A stretch of 64,000 nucleotides of DNA from M3007 sp964550795 (lineage in GTDB: Bacteria; Bacteroidota; Bacteroidia; Chitinophagales; Saprospiraceae): contig CAZKBH010000006.1 of assembly GCA_964550795.1 (NCBI GenBank), positions 59,715 to 123,714 on the forward strand, given 5' to 3'. A program made the position numbers and the translations under genes. Positions 42,447 to 52,361 of the stretch are shown here, one piece after another. The stretch's first letter is position 1; each line of letters starts with the position of its first letter. The notes under the pieces were generated by a model. That model did not search any database, had not been told where the DNA came from, and was given only the letters and a program-made list of their open reading frames with translations.

Positions 42447-43052
42447 TTACAAGCCCCATGCAAGTCCTACATTCAGGCTAATATTTCGATTGAACGCTTC
42501 TCCATTTTTCGCAATATTTGTAAAACCGTGGGCGTAAGCCAAATCAAGGTTGAGCCAAGTGGCTGGAGCAATGCGGTAGTTGAAACCAGTTCCAAACAGC
42601 AAACCGAGGTCAACCTCTTCATAAAGATCTTTAGAGTCAACTTGAGCAGTTCCAGAAGGTAAAAAGAGCCTTGTTTCACCGCCAGCTAAAATACCCAAAG
42701 ATGGTCCCACGTATAGTTTTGGCCGGAAATCATTTCCAAACTCATTGAAAAAGTAAATCAATTTCAATGGTATCCGAACGTAATTCAAGCGGGTATTTGC
42801 GGTTTCATTGCGAAGCTTGGTTCTCACGCCTTCGCCGGAGTACTTAAGATCAAGCCCTACGCCCCAATGTTCTTCGGTGCTGTACACGAGTGTAAGGCCG
42901 GCATTAAGACCGAGCAGGCCTTCGGTGTCACCTGGGACATCGTCTATCCAAGAGTTGTTTAGGCCGACGGTTGGCCCCAGTGAAAATTCCTGGGCGCTCG
43001 TAACGGAAAGGAAAGAAAGAAAAAGAACGGTCGTAAATAGTAAGTTTTTCAA
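42447..43052 (-). CDS. PorT-like outer-membrane beta-barrel protein
   Basis: About 201 residues: a signal peptide (LLFTTVLFLSFLSVTSAQ) and an eight-strand-like outer-membrane barrel (PFAM OMP_b-brl_2 style), with GPTVGLNNSWIDD, LGLNAGLTLVY, RLNYVRIPLKLIYFF, PKLYVGPSLGILAGGE and the terminal LNVGLAWGL. The only in-frame ATG lies 32 codons upstream, ahead of non-signal sequence. A TTG at 43052 (MKNLLFTTV) places the signal correctly and is preferred. Role unknown; such small barrels are frequent in Bacteroidota. Confidence 0.78.
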   Translation of the reverse strand: MKNLLFTTVLFLSFLSVTSAQEFSLGPTVGLNNSWIDDVPGDTEGLLGLNAGLTLVYSTEEHWGVGLDLKYSGEGVRTKLRNETANTRLNYVRIPLKLIYFFNEFGNDFRPKLYVGPSLGILAGGETRLFLPSGTAQVDSKDLYEEVDLGLLFGTGFNYRIAPATWLNLDLAYAHGFTNIAKNGEAFNRNISLNVGLAWGL

Positions 43053-43283
43053 ATTGCAGAAAATTTGTACTGGTGATTTAGATGATGAATGAATCGTGTT
43101 TTGATAGCCACAAAGGTGCGCCAGGCCATTTTTGAACGCGTTACACAATTCAGTAAAGAAATTACATCATTCACACACAAAAGCGATTTGAAAAAGAAAG
43201 TGCGCAATGGAATAGCATTTTTTGTAGAAGTAAGAAAGGTTTGAGCGTAATTTCCTCATTTTTGCCGCCTCAATCCTATAGAC

Positions 43284-46200
43284 ATGAAAGGACTGTTCGC
43301 GCTCATTTTACTCTTTCCGGTGCTGCTCCCGGCGCAAACCTATCTGATGAATGGTACGCCGATCACCGGATGCAGCGGGACATTTTATGATTCCGGGGGT
43401 GCTGCTGGCAACTACGGTAACAATCAAAATCTAAGCACCACGATCTGTTCGGATGGTACAGGCGGAACACACGTACGCCTGAGTTTTTCAGGGACAGATT
43501 TACTCGCCGGCGACGTGCTTTGTTTCTATGATGGCCCCACGGCTGCTTCGCTCTTGCTTTCTTGCTCCTCCGATTATCCAGCAGGACAACCATTTGTAGT
43601 GCAGGCCACAGCGGCAAACCCGAGTGGCTGCATTACCGTTACGTTCCAATCCGATGGCGCGGGTACAGCGACAGGTTGGGCGGCGGCACTTTCCTGCGTC
43701 GCTTCCTGCCAAACCATCCTTGCAGACTTAGTGTCCACCAATCCCGCAATTGTACCCTCCGATACGGGCTGGATTGATATTTGTCCGGGGCAGCGCGTCT
43801 TTTTTACGGGCGCGGGCATTTACCCGCAGAACAACATTGCTTACCAGCAATCAGATTTTACCACCTCTTTTGAATGGAATTTTGGAGACGGAGGCATTGC
43901 CTACGGTCCCAATACCTCGCATCGTTTTGATCAGCCAGGCGGTTATTTTGTGCAACTTGCCCTCACGGATACCCTCGGATGCCGCAACAGCAACCTCATC
44001 AGTCAACGGATTCGGGTGGCACCCAGACCCGATTTTAACCTCACGACGCCTGCGCAAATTTGTGCGGGGGACACCTTGAACCTCAATGCAACGGTGGACA
44101 CAAGTGTTTCAGGCACAACCGTTTCTGCATTTCCCATTACCTCTAGTTTTGACATCGAAGGCAGCCGGGCAGATTCGCTTCCCTTGCCCGATGGCACTGG
44201 AGAACTCTACGAAACCAGCATTCTTTTAACGGAGTTTTCACCTGGCCAGGTCCTGGTAGACGCCAGCGATCTGGAGCAGATTTGCATCAATATAGAGCAT
44301 TCCTGGATGCGCGATATTGAAATCACACTCACTTGTCCGAGTGGGCAAACCATCATTTTACACGATCATCCGGGCAATTTTGGCGGCCAGGTTTTTTTGG
44401 GAGAGCCCAATGACAACGATAATTTTAACCCCATACCGGGTATTGGTTATGATTATTGTTGGACCCCTAACGCAGTCAATCCAACCTGGATCACGTATGC
44501 CAATTCAACCGGGGTCGGAACGCTTCCGCCCGGCGATTACAGCACGTTTGATCCAATCAGTGATTTGGTGGGCTGCCCGCTCAACGGAGAATGGACCATC
44601 GGCGTGACCGATTATTGGGCCGCAGACAACGGCTATATCTTCAATTGGTCCATCTTGTTTCAGGAATCCCTGTATCCCAATATTGAAACGTTCGCGACTC
44701 AATTTGTGACCTGGGGCTGGAACAACCACCCCTCGGTTTTTTTCTCCAACATGGACAGTTTGGCGGCTGCCCCACAAAATGCCGGGAATGCCGGCTATCG
44801 TTTCTCCGTCACCGACGATTTTGGATGTAGTTGGGATACCTTGGTAAACGTTCCCGTTTTGCCGCCCACACACCCGAATTGTTATACCTGTGCTACCAAT
44901 TTCCCGGTTTTGCAGGATGCTACAATCTGCGCCGGGGAGCCTGCCGTATTCAACGCGACTTCGCTTTCGCCAACGACGCAAGAAGTTCGTTTTGAGACCT
45001 ACCCGGACTATCGTTTGGGCAATGCCAACCACCCACACAGCAATCCTTATCTCTCGCCAGTTTCGGTGAATAGTTTGGGGTTCAATTTTTTGACCAATCC
45101 CATCCAGCAAATTACCTCAGTTTGTATGGACATCGAGACTGATTTTGCCTCCGATTTGAATATTTTACTCCGGGCGCCGGGTGGGCAGCAACTCGTTTTG
45201 TCCACAGGAAATGGAGGAGCGGGAGATAACTACAAAATCACCTGTTTTTCACCTTCAGCAACCCTTCCAATTATTGGGCAGGCAGCACCTTTTAACGGTA
45301 CTTACATTCCAGAGGGCAACTGGAATAACCTGTCCGGAACTCCGGTTACGGGCAATTGGAGCCTGGTTGTTTCGGACGGTTTCGCCCCTGCTCAATTTGG
45401 GAAAGTCGTCTGGTGGAGCATCGGGTTTAATACCCAGAATACAGTGGCCTATAATTGGTCCAACGCCGCTACACTTTCCTGTAACAACTGTTCCATTCCT
45501 ACTGCAACTCCATCTAATACAACGACTTATGTGCTGACAGCTACGGATACCTACAACTGTATTCATACCGATACGGTGGTGGTGAATGTCAATAATTTTT
45601 TCCCGGCACCCACTGGATTAAGTGTTTTTCAGTTGGGAGCAAACTCCATGACCTGGGTTTGGAATGCCGTTCCGGGAGCACTCGGTTACGAAGTAAGTGT
45701 CAACGGCGGTCCTTGGGAAATGCCCAACAGTGGCACGCTTTCCCACACGGTTTTTGGGGTTGGGGTGGGCCAAACCGTGGATATTTCGCTGCGCGCAATC
45801 AGCCCATCGGCTTGTGTACCGGAAGTTGAAAATGCGAGCAGTGTCTTTCCGGATTGTATTATGTTTGGCGATGTGTTTTCTACCACAGATGTGCTCTGCG
45901 CCGGCGACCAAACCGGCTCTGCAACGCTCTCCGTTTCCAATTCCACTTTCCCGGTACAGTTCTTTTTAGACACGATTTCGACCCCGTTTCCCAACGGAGA
46001 TTTGCTAAATATTTTAGGCGGCGGAAACCATAGCGTCATTATTTTGGATGCTTTAGGTTGTCGGGATACCGTGTTTTTTACCATTAATGAGCCAGCACCC
46101 ATTGTGATTAATACTTTGGGAACCAATGTTTTATGCAACGGGGACGACTCCGGCCAGGTTTCTGCTACCGCAATGGGCGGCACCGGAGGAATTGCTTTCA

Positions 46201-49200
46201 GCTGGCGAGACTGCTTAGGTGGACCGACCCTTGGTGGCGCTGTCCAGAACAATCTATTCGCAGGCTGTTACGCCGTGACCGCCACTGACGGCAATGGCTG
46301 TACGAGCACTCAATCCGTTGTTTTGACAGAGCCTCCTCCTTATGTATTTGACCTTACCCAGGATTCTGTTTCCTGCAATGGTAGCAGTGATGGAAGCGCG
46401 TCCATTTCGGTTTCGGGTGGTACGCCGGGATATACTTATTTGTGGGACAATGGGCAAATGACGACCACGGCATCCAATCTTGATGCCGGATTTCATTTTG
46501 TAACGGTCACGGATTTGAACCTATGTGCTTCCACTACTTTGGTGGAAGTGTTAGAACCGGATGTCTTGGGAATCAGCAACATTTTGGCTCAAAACCTGAA
46601 TTGTTTTGATGGAAATAACGGTTCAGCAACCGTAGTGGCCATTGGTGGAACACAACCATATACCTATCTGTGGGATGATCCGACGGGGCAAATTACCCAA
46701 CAGGCCACTTCGCTCACGCAGGGTTCCTACACGGTGCTTGTGACGGATTGGAATGGCTGTACGGCACAATCCGGGGTCAGCTTGAGCGCTCCACCGGCCC
46801 TGCAACTAACTTTCGCCAATATTTCCAACGAAATCTGCGCTGGCGATTGTCTTGGGCAAGTCACTGCGGTCGGAGCGGGTGGGGTAGGGGGCTACCAGTT
46901 TGACTGGCAAGACAGCAGCCTGCCTGATGTCGCCCTGGCCATCAATCTTTGTCCCGGAACGTATGCCCTAACGTTGACAGACGCCAACGGCTGCACGGTT
47001 CAAAATCAGGCAAATATTGCCGCGGCAGCGCCTATTGTTACACAATTGCAGGGTACTGCCCCATCCTGTTCCGGGTTTCAAGATGGAATGATAAATGCCA
47101 TAATTGCGGGCGGTTCAACGCCATATCAGTTTCTTTGGAGTAATGGAGGCACAAGCGCAGCGCTTCAAAATTTGCCCTGCGGGCCAATTGCCCTGATGCT
47201 TACGGACGGGGTAGGTTGTGTGCAAAATTATGCTGCTACCCTGGATTGTCCAGAAACGATTCTAGTGCTGGGGATTACGGTGCAAGATGCCCGTTGTTTT
47301 GGCAGCTCAGATGGGGCGATCACTGTGGAAGCACAAGGGGGGGCTTTGCCGCTTAACTATTTGTGGAACGATGCGGCGGCGCAAAACACCCAAACGGCGC
47401 AAAATTTGCCCATGGGACCATACACCGTTACGATTACAGATGCCAATGGTTGCAACATCAGCACCACTGCAACGGTATCTCAACCAAGCCAACTGACGGT
47501 CACAACTTCCCACACCGACGCATCTTGCCTGAATTTTTCAGATGGCAGCGCAACGGCAAATCCCGTCGGGGGTACTTCTCCGTACTCCTTTAGCTGGGGC
47601 GCAACAGGTACCAATCAAACCATTTCGAACCTCACGGCCAGCACCTATTTTGTAACGGTTACGGATGCCAATCTATGCACGGCCACCGCTTCAGCAACGA
47701 TTGCACAGCCAAGCACGGTTGTGATGGTCACGGCCACCCAAACAAGATTTGCATGTGCGGGAGAAAGTGATGGGGAAGCCTCCGTTTCGGCCAGCGGTGG
47801 CAATGGCGCGACATTTATGTTTCAATGGAGTACTGGCCAGGTGGGTGGTGGCGCATCGGGCTTAGCTACCGGGCTTTACACGGTAACTGCAACCGATCCC
47901 AAAGGCTGTACGGGCACACAAATGGTTGCTATTCAAGCACTTGACAGCATTGAAGTGTTCACAGCATACACCCCACCCACTTGTGCCGACGACGCAGACG
48001 GATTGGTGGTCGTCGTACTCATCAAAGGCGGCTTGGGGATGGGCGACACCACCCAATACCAGTATCAATGGAGTCTTGCAGGGGCACCCAACTCAACCGT
48101 GGTGAATGGTTTTTCTGGAGGCAAGTATTTTCTCACCGTAACAGATTTACAAGGCTGCACCGGGAGTACGGAGATCAATATTGTGGCACCTGCTCCGGTT
48201 TTGGTACAATTGACGTCAGAAAATTTATCGTGTTTCGGAGCATTTGACGGCGAAGTAGCAGTCAACTCGGTCCAAAATGCCGTAGGTGCAGTAACCTATC
48301 AATGGAACAATGGGGAAACAACGGCGATGATTGACAATTTACCTGCCGGGTTTTATGCCGTTACGGTTACCGATGAAAACACCTGTACTGCCGTGGCGCT
48401 TGCGCAATTACAACAACCCGAAATGCTTGAACTTACTTTCCAGATTCAAGCCTTGGTGTGTGCCGGGGATAGCAATGGAGCGGTTTCAGCCTTGGTGACA
48501 GGTGGTACCCCGGGCTATGATTTTCAATGGTCGAACGGGGCGAATACCTCCAATATTGCCAATCTTGGTCCGGGCAATTATATTTTGCAAGTGATTGATT
48601 CAAACGGCTGTCTGGTGCAGGGCAGCGCGCTGGTGACGCAACCCGATCCGATTCAACTTTCGACTGTATTAATTGAACCTACCTGTTTTGGTGGGCTGAA
48701 TGGGCGAATAACCCTGAACGTTTTGGGCGGCCAACCACCGTTTCGGTATAGTCAGAATGGCGGACCCTTGGGCGGCAGTAACGTATTCATTGCTTTGGGG
48801 GCAGGTACCTATAATTTGTTGGTGCAGGATGCCAATGGCTGTACCGCCAGCACTTTGGTTTCGCTTGGCCAACCATTGCCTGTGGAAGTTCTGATTGGCA
48901 TGGACACCACCATTGGTCTGGGCGACAGTGTGTTGCTTTCTCCGGTGGTCAACAACGCTTTTGGCACGACTAGTTTTGAATGGCAAACGGTGTTATCGGA
49001 CACCTTTACCTGTGTTGGGCTGCCTGAATGCGAGGAAATTTGGGCGAGTCCGGAATTTTCCAATACCTATCGCCTGAAAGTAACCGATGCCAACGGCTGT
49101 ATGGGAATTGCAGCAGTAAAAATTTGGGTGGAAAAACCGCGTGGCGTCTATGTGCCAACAGGATTTACGCCCAATGCCGATTTTTCCAACGATCTCCTCG

Positions 49201-49436
49201 TGGTACATGGAAAAGAAAAAATGGTGCGTAAAGTGGTAAATTTCAAGATATTTGACCGTTGGGGTGAATTGGTTTACCAAGATCAGGATTTCACCGTCAA
49301 TGACAGCACACGCGGCTGGGACGGCACCTTCCGAGGTCAAGAATGCGACCCTTCGGTGTTTGTTTGGGTCCTGGAAGTGGAATACCAGGACGGTTATATT
49401 GAGTTGTTGAAAGGCAATGTTACCCTTATTCGATAA
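43284..49436 (+). CDS. Giant secreted SprB-repeat protein with T9SS type B signal
   Basis: 2050 residues. Signal peptide (cleaved after LLPAQ), CUB-like domain (about 28-140, disulfide-type Cys), PKD domain (about 155-255, FEWNFGDGGIAYGP), P-domain 1 (about 295-465), P-domain 2 (about 575-716), Fn3-like domain (about 774-860), then about 13 SprB-type repeats (about 869-1865). Each repeat follows the pattern CxGxxDGxxxVxxxGGxxPYxYxW through GxYTVTVTDxNGC. It ends in a gliding-motility-associated CHU_C domain (about 1955-2050: VYVPTGFTPNADFSND, FKIFDRWGELVYQ, WDGTFRGQ, GNVTLIR), a type B T9SS signal. Resembles SprB-like surface adhesins; no gliding or T9SS machinery genes are nearby. Cys pairs in each repeat suggest disulfides. 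Confidence 0.92.
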   Translation: MKGLFALILLFPVLLPAQTYLMNGTPITGCSGTFYDSGGAAGNYGNNQNLSTTICSDGTGGTHVRLSFSGTDLLAGDVLCFYDGPTAASLLLSCSSDYPAGQPFVVQATAANPSGCITVTFQSDGAGTATGWAAALSCVASCQTILADLVSTNPAIVPSDTGWIDICPGQRVFFTGAGIYPQNNIAYQQSDFTTSFEWNFGDGGIAYGPNTSHRFDQPGGYFVQLALTDTLGCRNSNLISQRIRVAPRPDFNLTTPAQICAGDTLNLNATVDTSVSGTTVSAFPITSSFDIEGSRADSLPLPDGTGELYETSILLTEFSPGQVLVDASDLEQICINIEHSWMRDIEITLTCPSGQTIILHDHPGNFGGQVFLGEPNDNDNFNPIPGIGYDYCWTPNAVNPTWITYANSTGVGTLPPGDYSTFDPISDLVGCPLNGEWTIGVTDYWAADNGYIFNWSILFQESLYPNIETFATQFVTWGWNNHPSVFFSNMDSLAAAPQNAGNAGYRFSVTDDFGCSWDTLVNVPVLPPTHPNCYTCATNFPVLQDATICAGEPAVFNATSLSPTTQEVRFETYPDYRLGNANHPHSNPYLSPVSVNSLGFNFLTNPIQQITSVCMDIETDFASDLNILLRAPGGQQLVLSTGNGGAGDNYKITCFSPSATLPIIGQAAPFNGTYIPEGNWNNLSGTPVTGNWSLVVSDGFAPAQFGKVVWWSIGFNTQNTVAYNWSNAATLSCNNCSIPTATPSNTTTYVLTATDTYNCIHTDTVVVNVNNFFPAPTGLSVFQLGANSMTWVWNAVPGALGYEVSVNGGPWEMPNSGTLSHTVFGVGVGQTVDISLRAISPSACVPEVENASSVFPDCIMFGDVFSTTDVLCAGDQTGSATLSVSNSTFPVQFFLDTISTPFPNGDLLNILGGGNHSVIILDALGCRDTVFFTINEPAPIVINTLGTNVLCNGDDSGQVSATAMGGTGGIAFSWRDCLGGPTLGGAVQNNLFAGCYAVTATDGNGCTSTQSVVLTEPPPYVFDLTQDSVSCNGSSDGSASISVSGGTPGYTYLWDNGQMTTTASNLDAGFHFVTVTDLNLCASTTLVEVLEPDVLGISNILAQNLNCFDGNNGSATVVAIGGTQPYTYLWDDPTGQITQQATSLTQGSYTVLVTDWNGCTAQSGVSLSAPPALQLTFANISNEICAGDCLGQVTAVGAGGVGGYQFDWQDSSLPDVALAINLCPGTYALTLTDANGCTVQNQANIAAAAPIVTQLQGTAPSCSGFQDGMINAIIAGGSTPYQFLWSNGGTSAALQNLPCGPIALMLTDGVGCVQNYAATLDCPETILVLGITVQDARCFGSSDGAITVEAQGGALPLNYLWNDAAAQNTQTAQNLPMGPYTVTITDANGCNISTTATVSQPSQLTVTTSHTDASCLNFSDGSATANPVGGTSPYSFSWGATGTNQTISNLTASTYFVTVTDANLCTATASATIAQPSTVVMVTATQTRFACAGESDGEASVSASGGNGATFMFQWSTGQVGGGASGLATGLYTVTATDPKGCTGTQMVAIQALDSIEVFTAYTPPTCADDADGLVVVVLIKGGLGMGDTTQYQYQWSLAGAPNSTVVNGFSGGKYFLTVTDLQGCTGSTEINIVAPAPVLVQLTSENLSCFGAFDGEVAVNSVQNAVGAVTYQWNNGETTAMIDNLPAGFYAVTVTDENTCTAVALAQLQQPEMLELTFQIQALVCAGDSNGAVSALVTGGTPGYDFQWSNGANTSNIANLGPGNYILQVIDSNGCLVQGSALVTQPDPIQLSTVLIEPTCFGGLNGRITLNVLGGQPPFRYSQNGGPLGGSNVFIALGAGTYNLLVQDANGCTASTLVSLGQPLPVEVLIGMDTTIGLGDSVLLSPVVNNAFGTTSFEWQTVLSDTFTCVGLPECEEIWASPEFSNTYRLKVTDANGCMGIAAVKIWVEKPRGVYVPTGFTPNADFSNDLLVVHGKEKMVRKVVNFKIFDRWGELVYQDQDFTVNDSTRGWDGTFRGQECDPSVFVWVLEVEYQDGYIELLKGNVTLIR
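45889..48873 (+). repeat. About 13 SprB-type coding repeats
   Basis: In-frame repeats of about 65-80 codons inside the 2050-residue protein. Each carries two cysteines, a (D/N)G near the start, a GG(T/S)xPY turn and a terminal TDxNGC. The first and tenth copies are more divergent. Confidence 0.8.
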
Positions 49437-49440
49437 AGTC

Positions 49441-50238
49441 ATGCGAATAACCCTCGTCCAATCCTCCCTATACTGGGAAAATCCCGAATCGAACCGAGCG
49501 ATGTTCGCAGAAAAACTGAGTGGTCTGCAAGGAAAGACTGATCTGGTGGTGCTGCCTGAAATGTTTACCACCGGCTTTTCCATGCAAGCCGCGTCCCTCG
49601 CTGAGCCGATGGATGGACCTACCATGCAGTGGATGCAAGAACAGGCCAATGCCTTGGGAGCGGCGATTACCGGCAGCTTCATGTGCGAGGAAGAAGGGCG
49701 TTTTTTCAACCGTCTCGTTTTTATGCGGCCGAATGGACAATATGACAGCTACGACAAAAAACATTTGTTTTCGCTGGCACAGGAACCGCAACACTTCACG
49801 GCTGGCCGCAAAAGAATTACGCTGGAATGGATGGGCTGGAAAATTTGCCCCCTGATCTGTTACGACCTTCGTTTCCCCGCCTGGAGCCGAAATACGGCTG
49901 GGAGCTTTATTAACGGCCTGGTCTCGTATTACGATCTTTTGATTTACGTTGCCAATTGGCCTGAACGCCGCGCCCATCATTGGCGGTCCTTATTAACGGC
50001 AAGAGCCATTGAAAATCAAACGTTTGTAGTTGGTGTAAACATTGCGGGTACCGACGGCAACGGATTGATTTACACGGGCGACTCGGCTTTGATTGATTTC
50101 TCCGGACATACGCTGCTACAAATTTCAGAAGGACGCGAAGACCTGCAAACCTTCGACATTACCCTCGAGGAAATGCAGGTTTATCGTCAGCAATTTCCTT
50201 TTTTGGCGGATCGCGATGTGTTCGAGTTCAAGGGTTGA
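49441..50238 (+). CDS. Omega-amidase / nitrilase-family hydrolase (YafV-like)
   Basis: 265 residues of the carbon-nitrogen hydrolase family. The Glu-Lys-Cys triad is seen in LVVLPEMFTTGFSM (Glu), YDSYDKKHLFS (Lys) and CPLICYDLRFPAW (Cys). The sequence resembles omega-amidases (Nit2/YafV), which hydrolyse alpha-ketoglutaramate and alpha-ketosuccinamate as part of glutamine and methionine-salvage metabolism. No signal peptide. The ATG at 49441 lies five bases past the stop of the giant protein gene. Confidence 0.9.
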   Translation: MRITLVQSSLYWENPESNRAMFAEKLSGLQGKTDLVVLPEMFTTGFSMQAASLAEPMDGPTMQWMQEQANALGAAITGSFMCEEEGRFFNRLVFMRPNGQYDSYDKKHLFSLAQEPQHFTAGRKRITLEWMGWKICPLICYDLRFPAWSRNTAGSFINGLVSYYDLLIYVANWPERRAHHWRSLLTARAIENQTFVVGVNIAGTDGNGLIYTGDSALIDFSGHTLLQISEGREDLQTFDITLEEMQVYRQQFPFLADRDVFEFKG

Positions 50239-50314
50239 AGTCGTCCTCCGTTTGGTGCACGCGTTTTTTTATTGTGAACGGCTTGCTTCTGCGTCCGTTT
50301 TCCAATCCATTTTT

Positions 50315-50322
50315 TACCTTTG
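50315..50322 (+). promoter_or_regulatory. TAnnTTTG promoter element for pyrG
   Basis: TACCTTTG lies 91 bases upstream of the start at 50414. Exact -7 match; no -33 box. Confidence 0.5.
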
Positions 50323-50413
50323 CATCCCGTAACAGTTTAGGGGCTTTGGAGGGCTTGCTATTGGGAAAGTCCAAGGGCAATTGACCAGAAATCCAGGGTC
50401 TCACCAACATTCT

Positions 50414-52015
50414 ATGACAAAATACATCTTTGTTACGGGCGGCGTTACTTCCTCGCTCGGAAAAGGCATTCTTTGTGCCAGCCTCGCCAAACTGCTTCAG
50501 GCACGCGGCTTCTCCGTCACCATCCAAAAGTTTGACCCCTACCTCAACGTAGATCCCGGTACCCTCAATCCCTATGAACATGGCGAATGCTATGTCACAG
50601 ATGATGGCGCGGAGACGGATCTCGATCTTGGGCACTATGAGCGGTACCTTAATACACCAACCTCGCAGGCCAACAACGTGACTACCGGGCGGATTTACCA
50701 AACGGTCATTGAGCAGGAACGCGCTGGGGCTTTTTTGGGTAAAACCGTGCAAGTAATACCGCACATCACCGACGAGATTAAGCGGCGAATGCTGCTTTTA
50801 GGTCAATCGGGTCAGTACGATATTGTATTGACCGAGTTGGGCGGCACCGTGGGCGATATTGAGTCGCTACCATATGTCGAATCTGTGCGCCAATTGCGTT
50901 GGGAATTGGGCCGCGAACACTCTCTGGTGATTCATCTGACCCTGGTTCCGTTTCTGAACGCGGCTAAGGAACTCAAGACAAAACCCACGCAACACTCTGT
51001 AAAAGAACTACTTAGCCTCGGTGTGCAACCAGATATTCTGGCCTGCCGCACTGAACATCCGCTGAATATTGACATCCGGCGCAAACTCGCACAGTTTTGC
51101 AACGTGGAGACTTCCTCCGTCATAGAAATGATAGACGCGGAGACCATTTACGATGTTCCGCTGCTCCTGCACAAGGAACGATTAGATGCGGTGGTGATTT
51201 CTAAACTTCATCTAAAAGACACCAAGGAGCCCAACCTGACGAACTGGAAAAGTTTCCTGGGCAAGCTCAAAAATCCGCTCCACGAGATCAAAATTGGCCT
51301 TATTGGCAAGTATAACGAGCTTCCAGACGCTTATAAATCCATTTATGAATCCTTTGTGCACGCCGGTGCAGTCAATGAATGCAAGGTGCGGGTACAACCC
51401 ATCCATGCCGAGGCTTTGGAAGGTAGTTATAAAGACGTAAGCAAAGCGCTGGAGGGACTTCATGGGATTTTGGTGGCGCCTGGTTTTGGGGAACGGGGTA
51501 TCGAAGGCAAATTGACGGCCATTCGGTATGCCAGAGAGAAAAATGTACCATTTTTTGGGATTTGTCTGGGTATGCAAACCGCTTGTGTTGAATTTGCGCG
51601 GAATGTTATGCATCTAAAAGATGCCGCGAGCACAGAGGTGGATCCCAATACTACCAACCCCGTCATTGATATGATGGCCGAGCAGCAGCACGTCACGCAG
51701 AAAGGTGGAACCATGCGTTTGGGAGCTTATGCCTGCACGTTGAAGAAAAAATCGAAGGCCCAAGAAGCTTATAAATCTGTCCAGATCAGCGAACGGCACC
51801 GGCACCGCTGGGAGTTTAACAACCGTTATCTGGCTGATTTTGAAAAGGCTGGGATGGTTGCAACGGGTGTCAATCCTGAGACAAATTTGGTAGAAATAGT
51901 GGAGTTGCCTGAACATCGTTGGTTTGTAGGCGTTCAATTTCATCCAGAATTGAAAAGTACCGTTGAAAACCCGCATCCGCTATTTGTGGCGTTTGTAAAA
52001 GCATCGATGGGATAA
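50414..52015 (+). CDS. pyrG: CTP synthase
   Basis: 533 residues. Makes CTP from UTP, ATP and glutamine. The N-terminal synthase domain begins KYIFVTGGVTSSLGKGI and has the YLNVDPGTLNPYEHGE motif. The class I glutamine amidotransferase domain has the nucleophile FFGICLGMQTACVEFARN (Cys384) and the terminal FVGVQFHPELKS. The start at 50414 is used; an upstream ATG frame adds 11 unrelated residues. Confidence 0.98.
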   Translation: MTKYIFVTGGVTSSLGKGILCASLAKLLQARGFSVTIQKFDPYLNVDPGTLNPYEHGECYVTDDGAETDLDLGHYERYLNTPTSQANNVTTGRIYQTVIEQERAGAFLGKTVQVIPHITDEIKRRMLLLGQSGQYDIVLTELGGTVGDIESLPYVESVRQLRWELGREHSLVIHLTLVPFLNAAKELKTKPTQHSVKELLSLGVQPDILACRTEHPLNIDIRRKLAQFCNVETSSVIEMIDAETIYDVPLLLHKERLDAVVISKLHLKDTKEPNLTNWKSFLGKLKNPLHEIKIGLIGKYNELPDAYKSIYESFVHAGAVNECKVRVQPIHAEALEGSYKDVSKALEGLHGILVAPGFGERGIEGKLTAIRYAREKNVPFFGICLGMQTACVEFARNVMHLKDAASTEVDPNTTNPVIDMMAEQQHVTQKGGTMRLGAYACTLKKKSKAQEAYKSVQISERHRHRWEFNNRYLADFEKAGMVATGVNPETNLVEIVELPEHRWFVGVQFHPELKSTVENPHPLFVAFVKASMG

Positions 52016-52157
52016 AATAGTGCTTTTGCAAAATGTGCGTGCTGTAATTGGACTGTTGTTGAAATTTTATCTTGTTTAAGTGTTAAATTTAACGAGTTCA
52101 TTGGCAAAAATTCCGAAACGTACTGTTTTTGGTCTAATTTTGCATCGAATTTAAGGC

Positions 52158-52173
52158 TGGCACAGCCTTTGCA
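52158..52173 (+). promoter_or_regulatory. Sigma-54 (RpoN) type -24/-12 promoter
   Basis: TGGCACAGCCTTTGCA matches the consensus TGGCAC-N5-TTGCA, with the GG and GC separated by the required ten bases. It lies 80 bases upstream of the small lipoprotein start at 52253. No upstream activator palindrome is clear by eye, and no rpoN or enhancer-binding protein gene is in the window. Confidence 0.75.
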
Positions 52174-52252
52174 ACAATAAGCCCAAAACTCTGCCGTTTC
52201 TACGCGCAAAGATTTAAAACCATCGTCATTCATCAGAAATCAAGCATCAATT

Positions 52253-52354
52253 ATGAAAAATTGGCAAAAATTCATCGCCCTCGCCTTTGTGGCGGCACTT
52301 TTCCTGCTCGAATCTTGCCACCGGGGCTATGGATGCCCAGGTGCTGACCTTTAG
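52253..52354 (+). CDS. 33-residue small lipoprotein
   Basis: An ORF of 33 codons and a TAG stop. The first 22 residues form a textbook lipoprotein signal: MKNWQKF, a hydrophobic run (IALAFVAALFLL) and a lipobox ending ESC at Cys22. The mature peptide is only about 12 residues, HRGYGCPGADL after the lipidated Cys, with a second Cys. It lies directly downstream of the sigma-54-type promoter and seven bases before ytxJ. I recall similar mini-lipoproteins ending in a GYGCP-like motif in Bacteroidota, but cannot verify the family. Role unknown; a link to ytxJ is inferred from the shared unit. Confidence 0.72.
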   Translation: MKNWQKFIALAFVAALFLLESCHRGYGCPGADL

Positions 52355-52361
52355 TCTTTTT

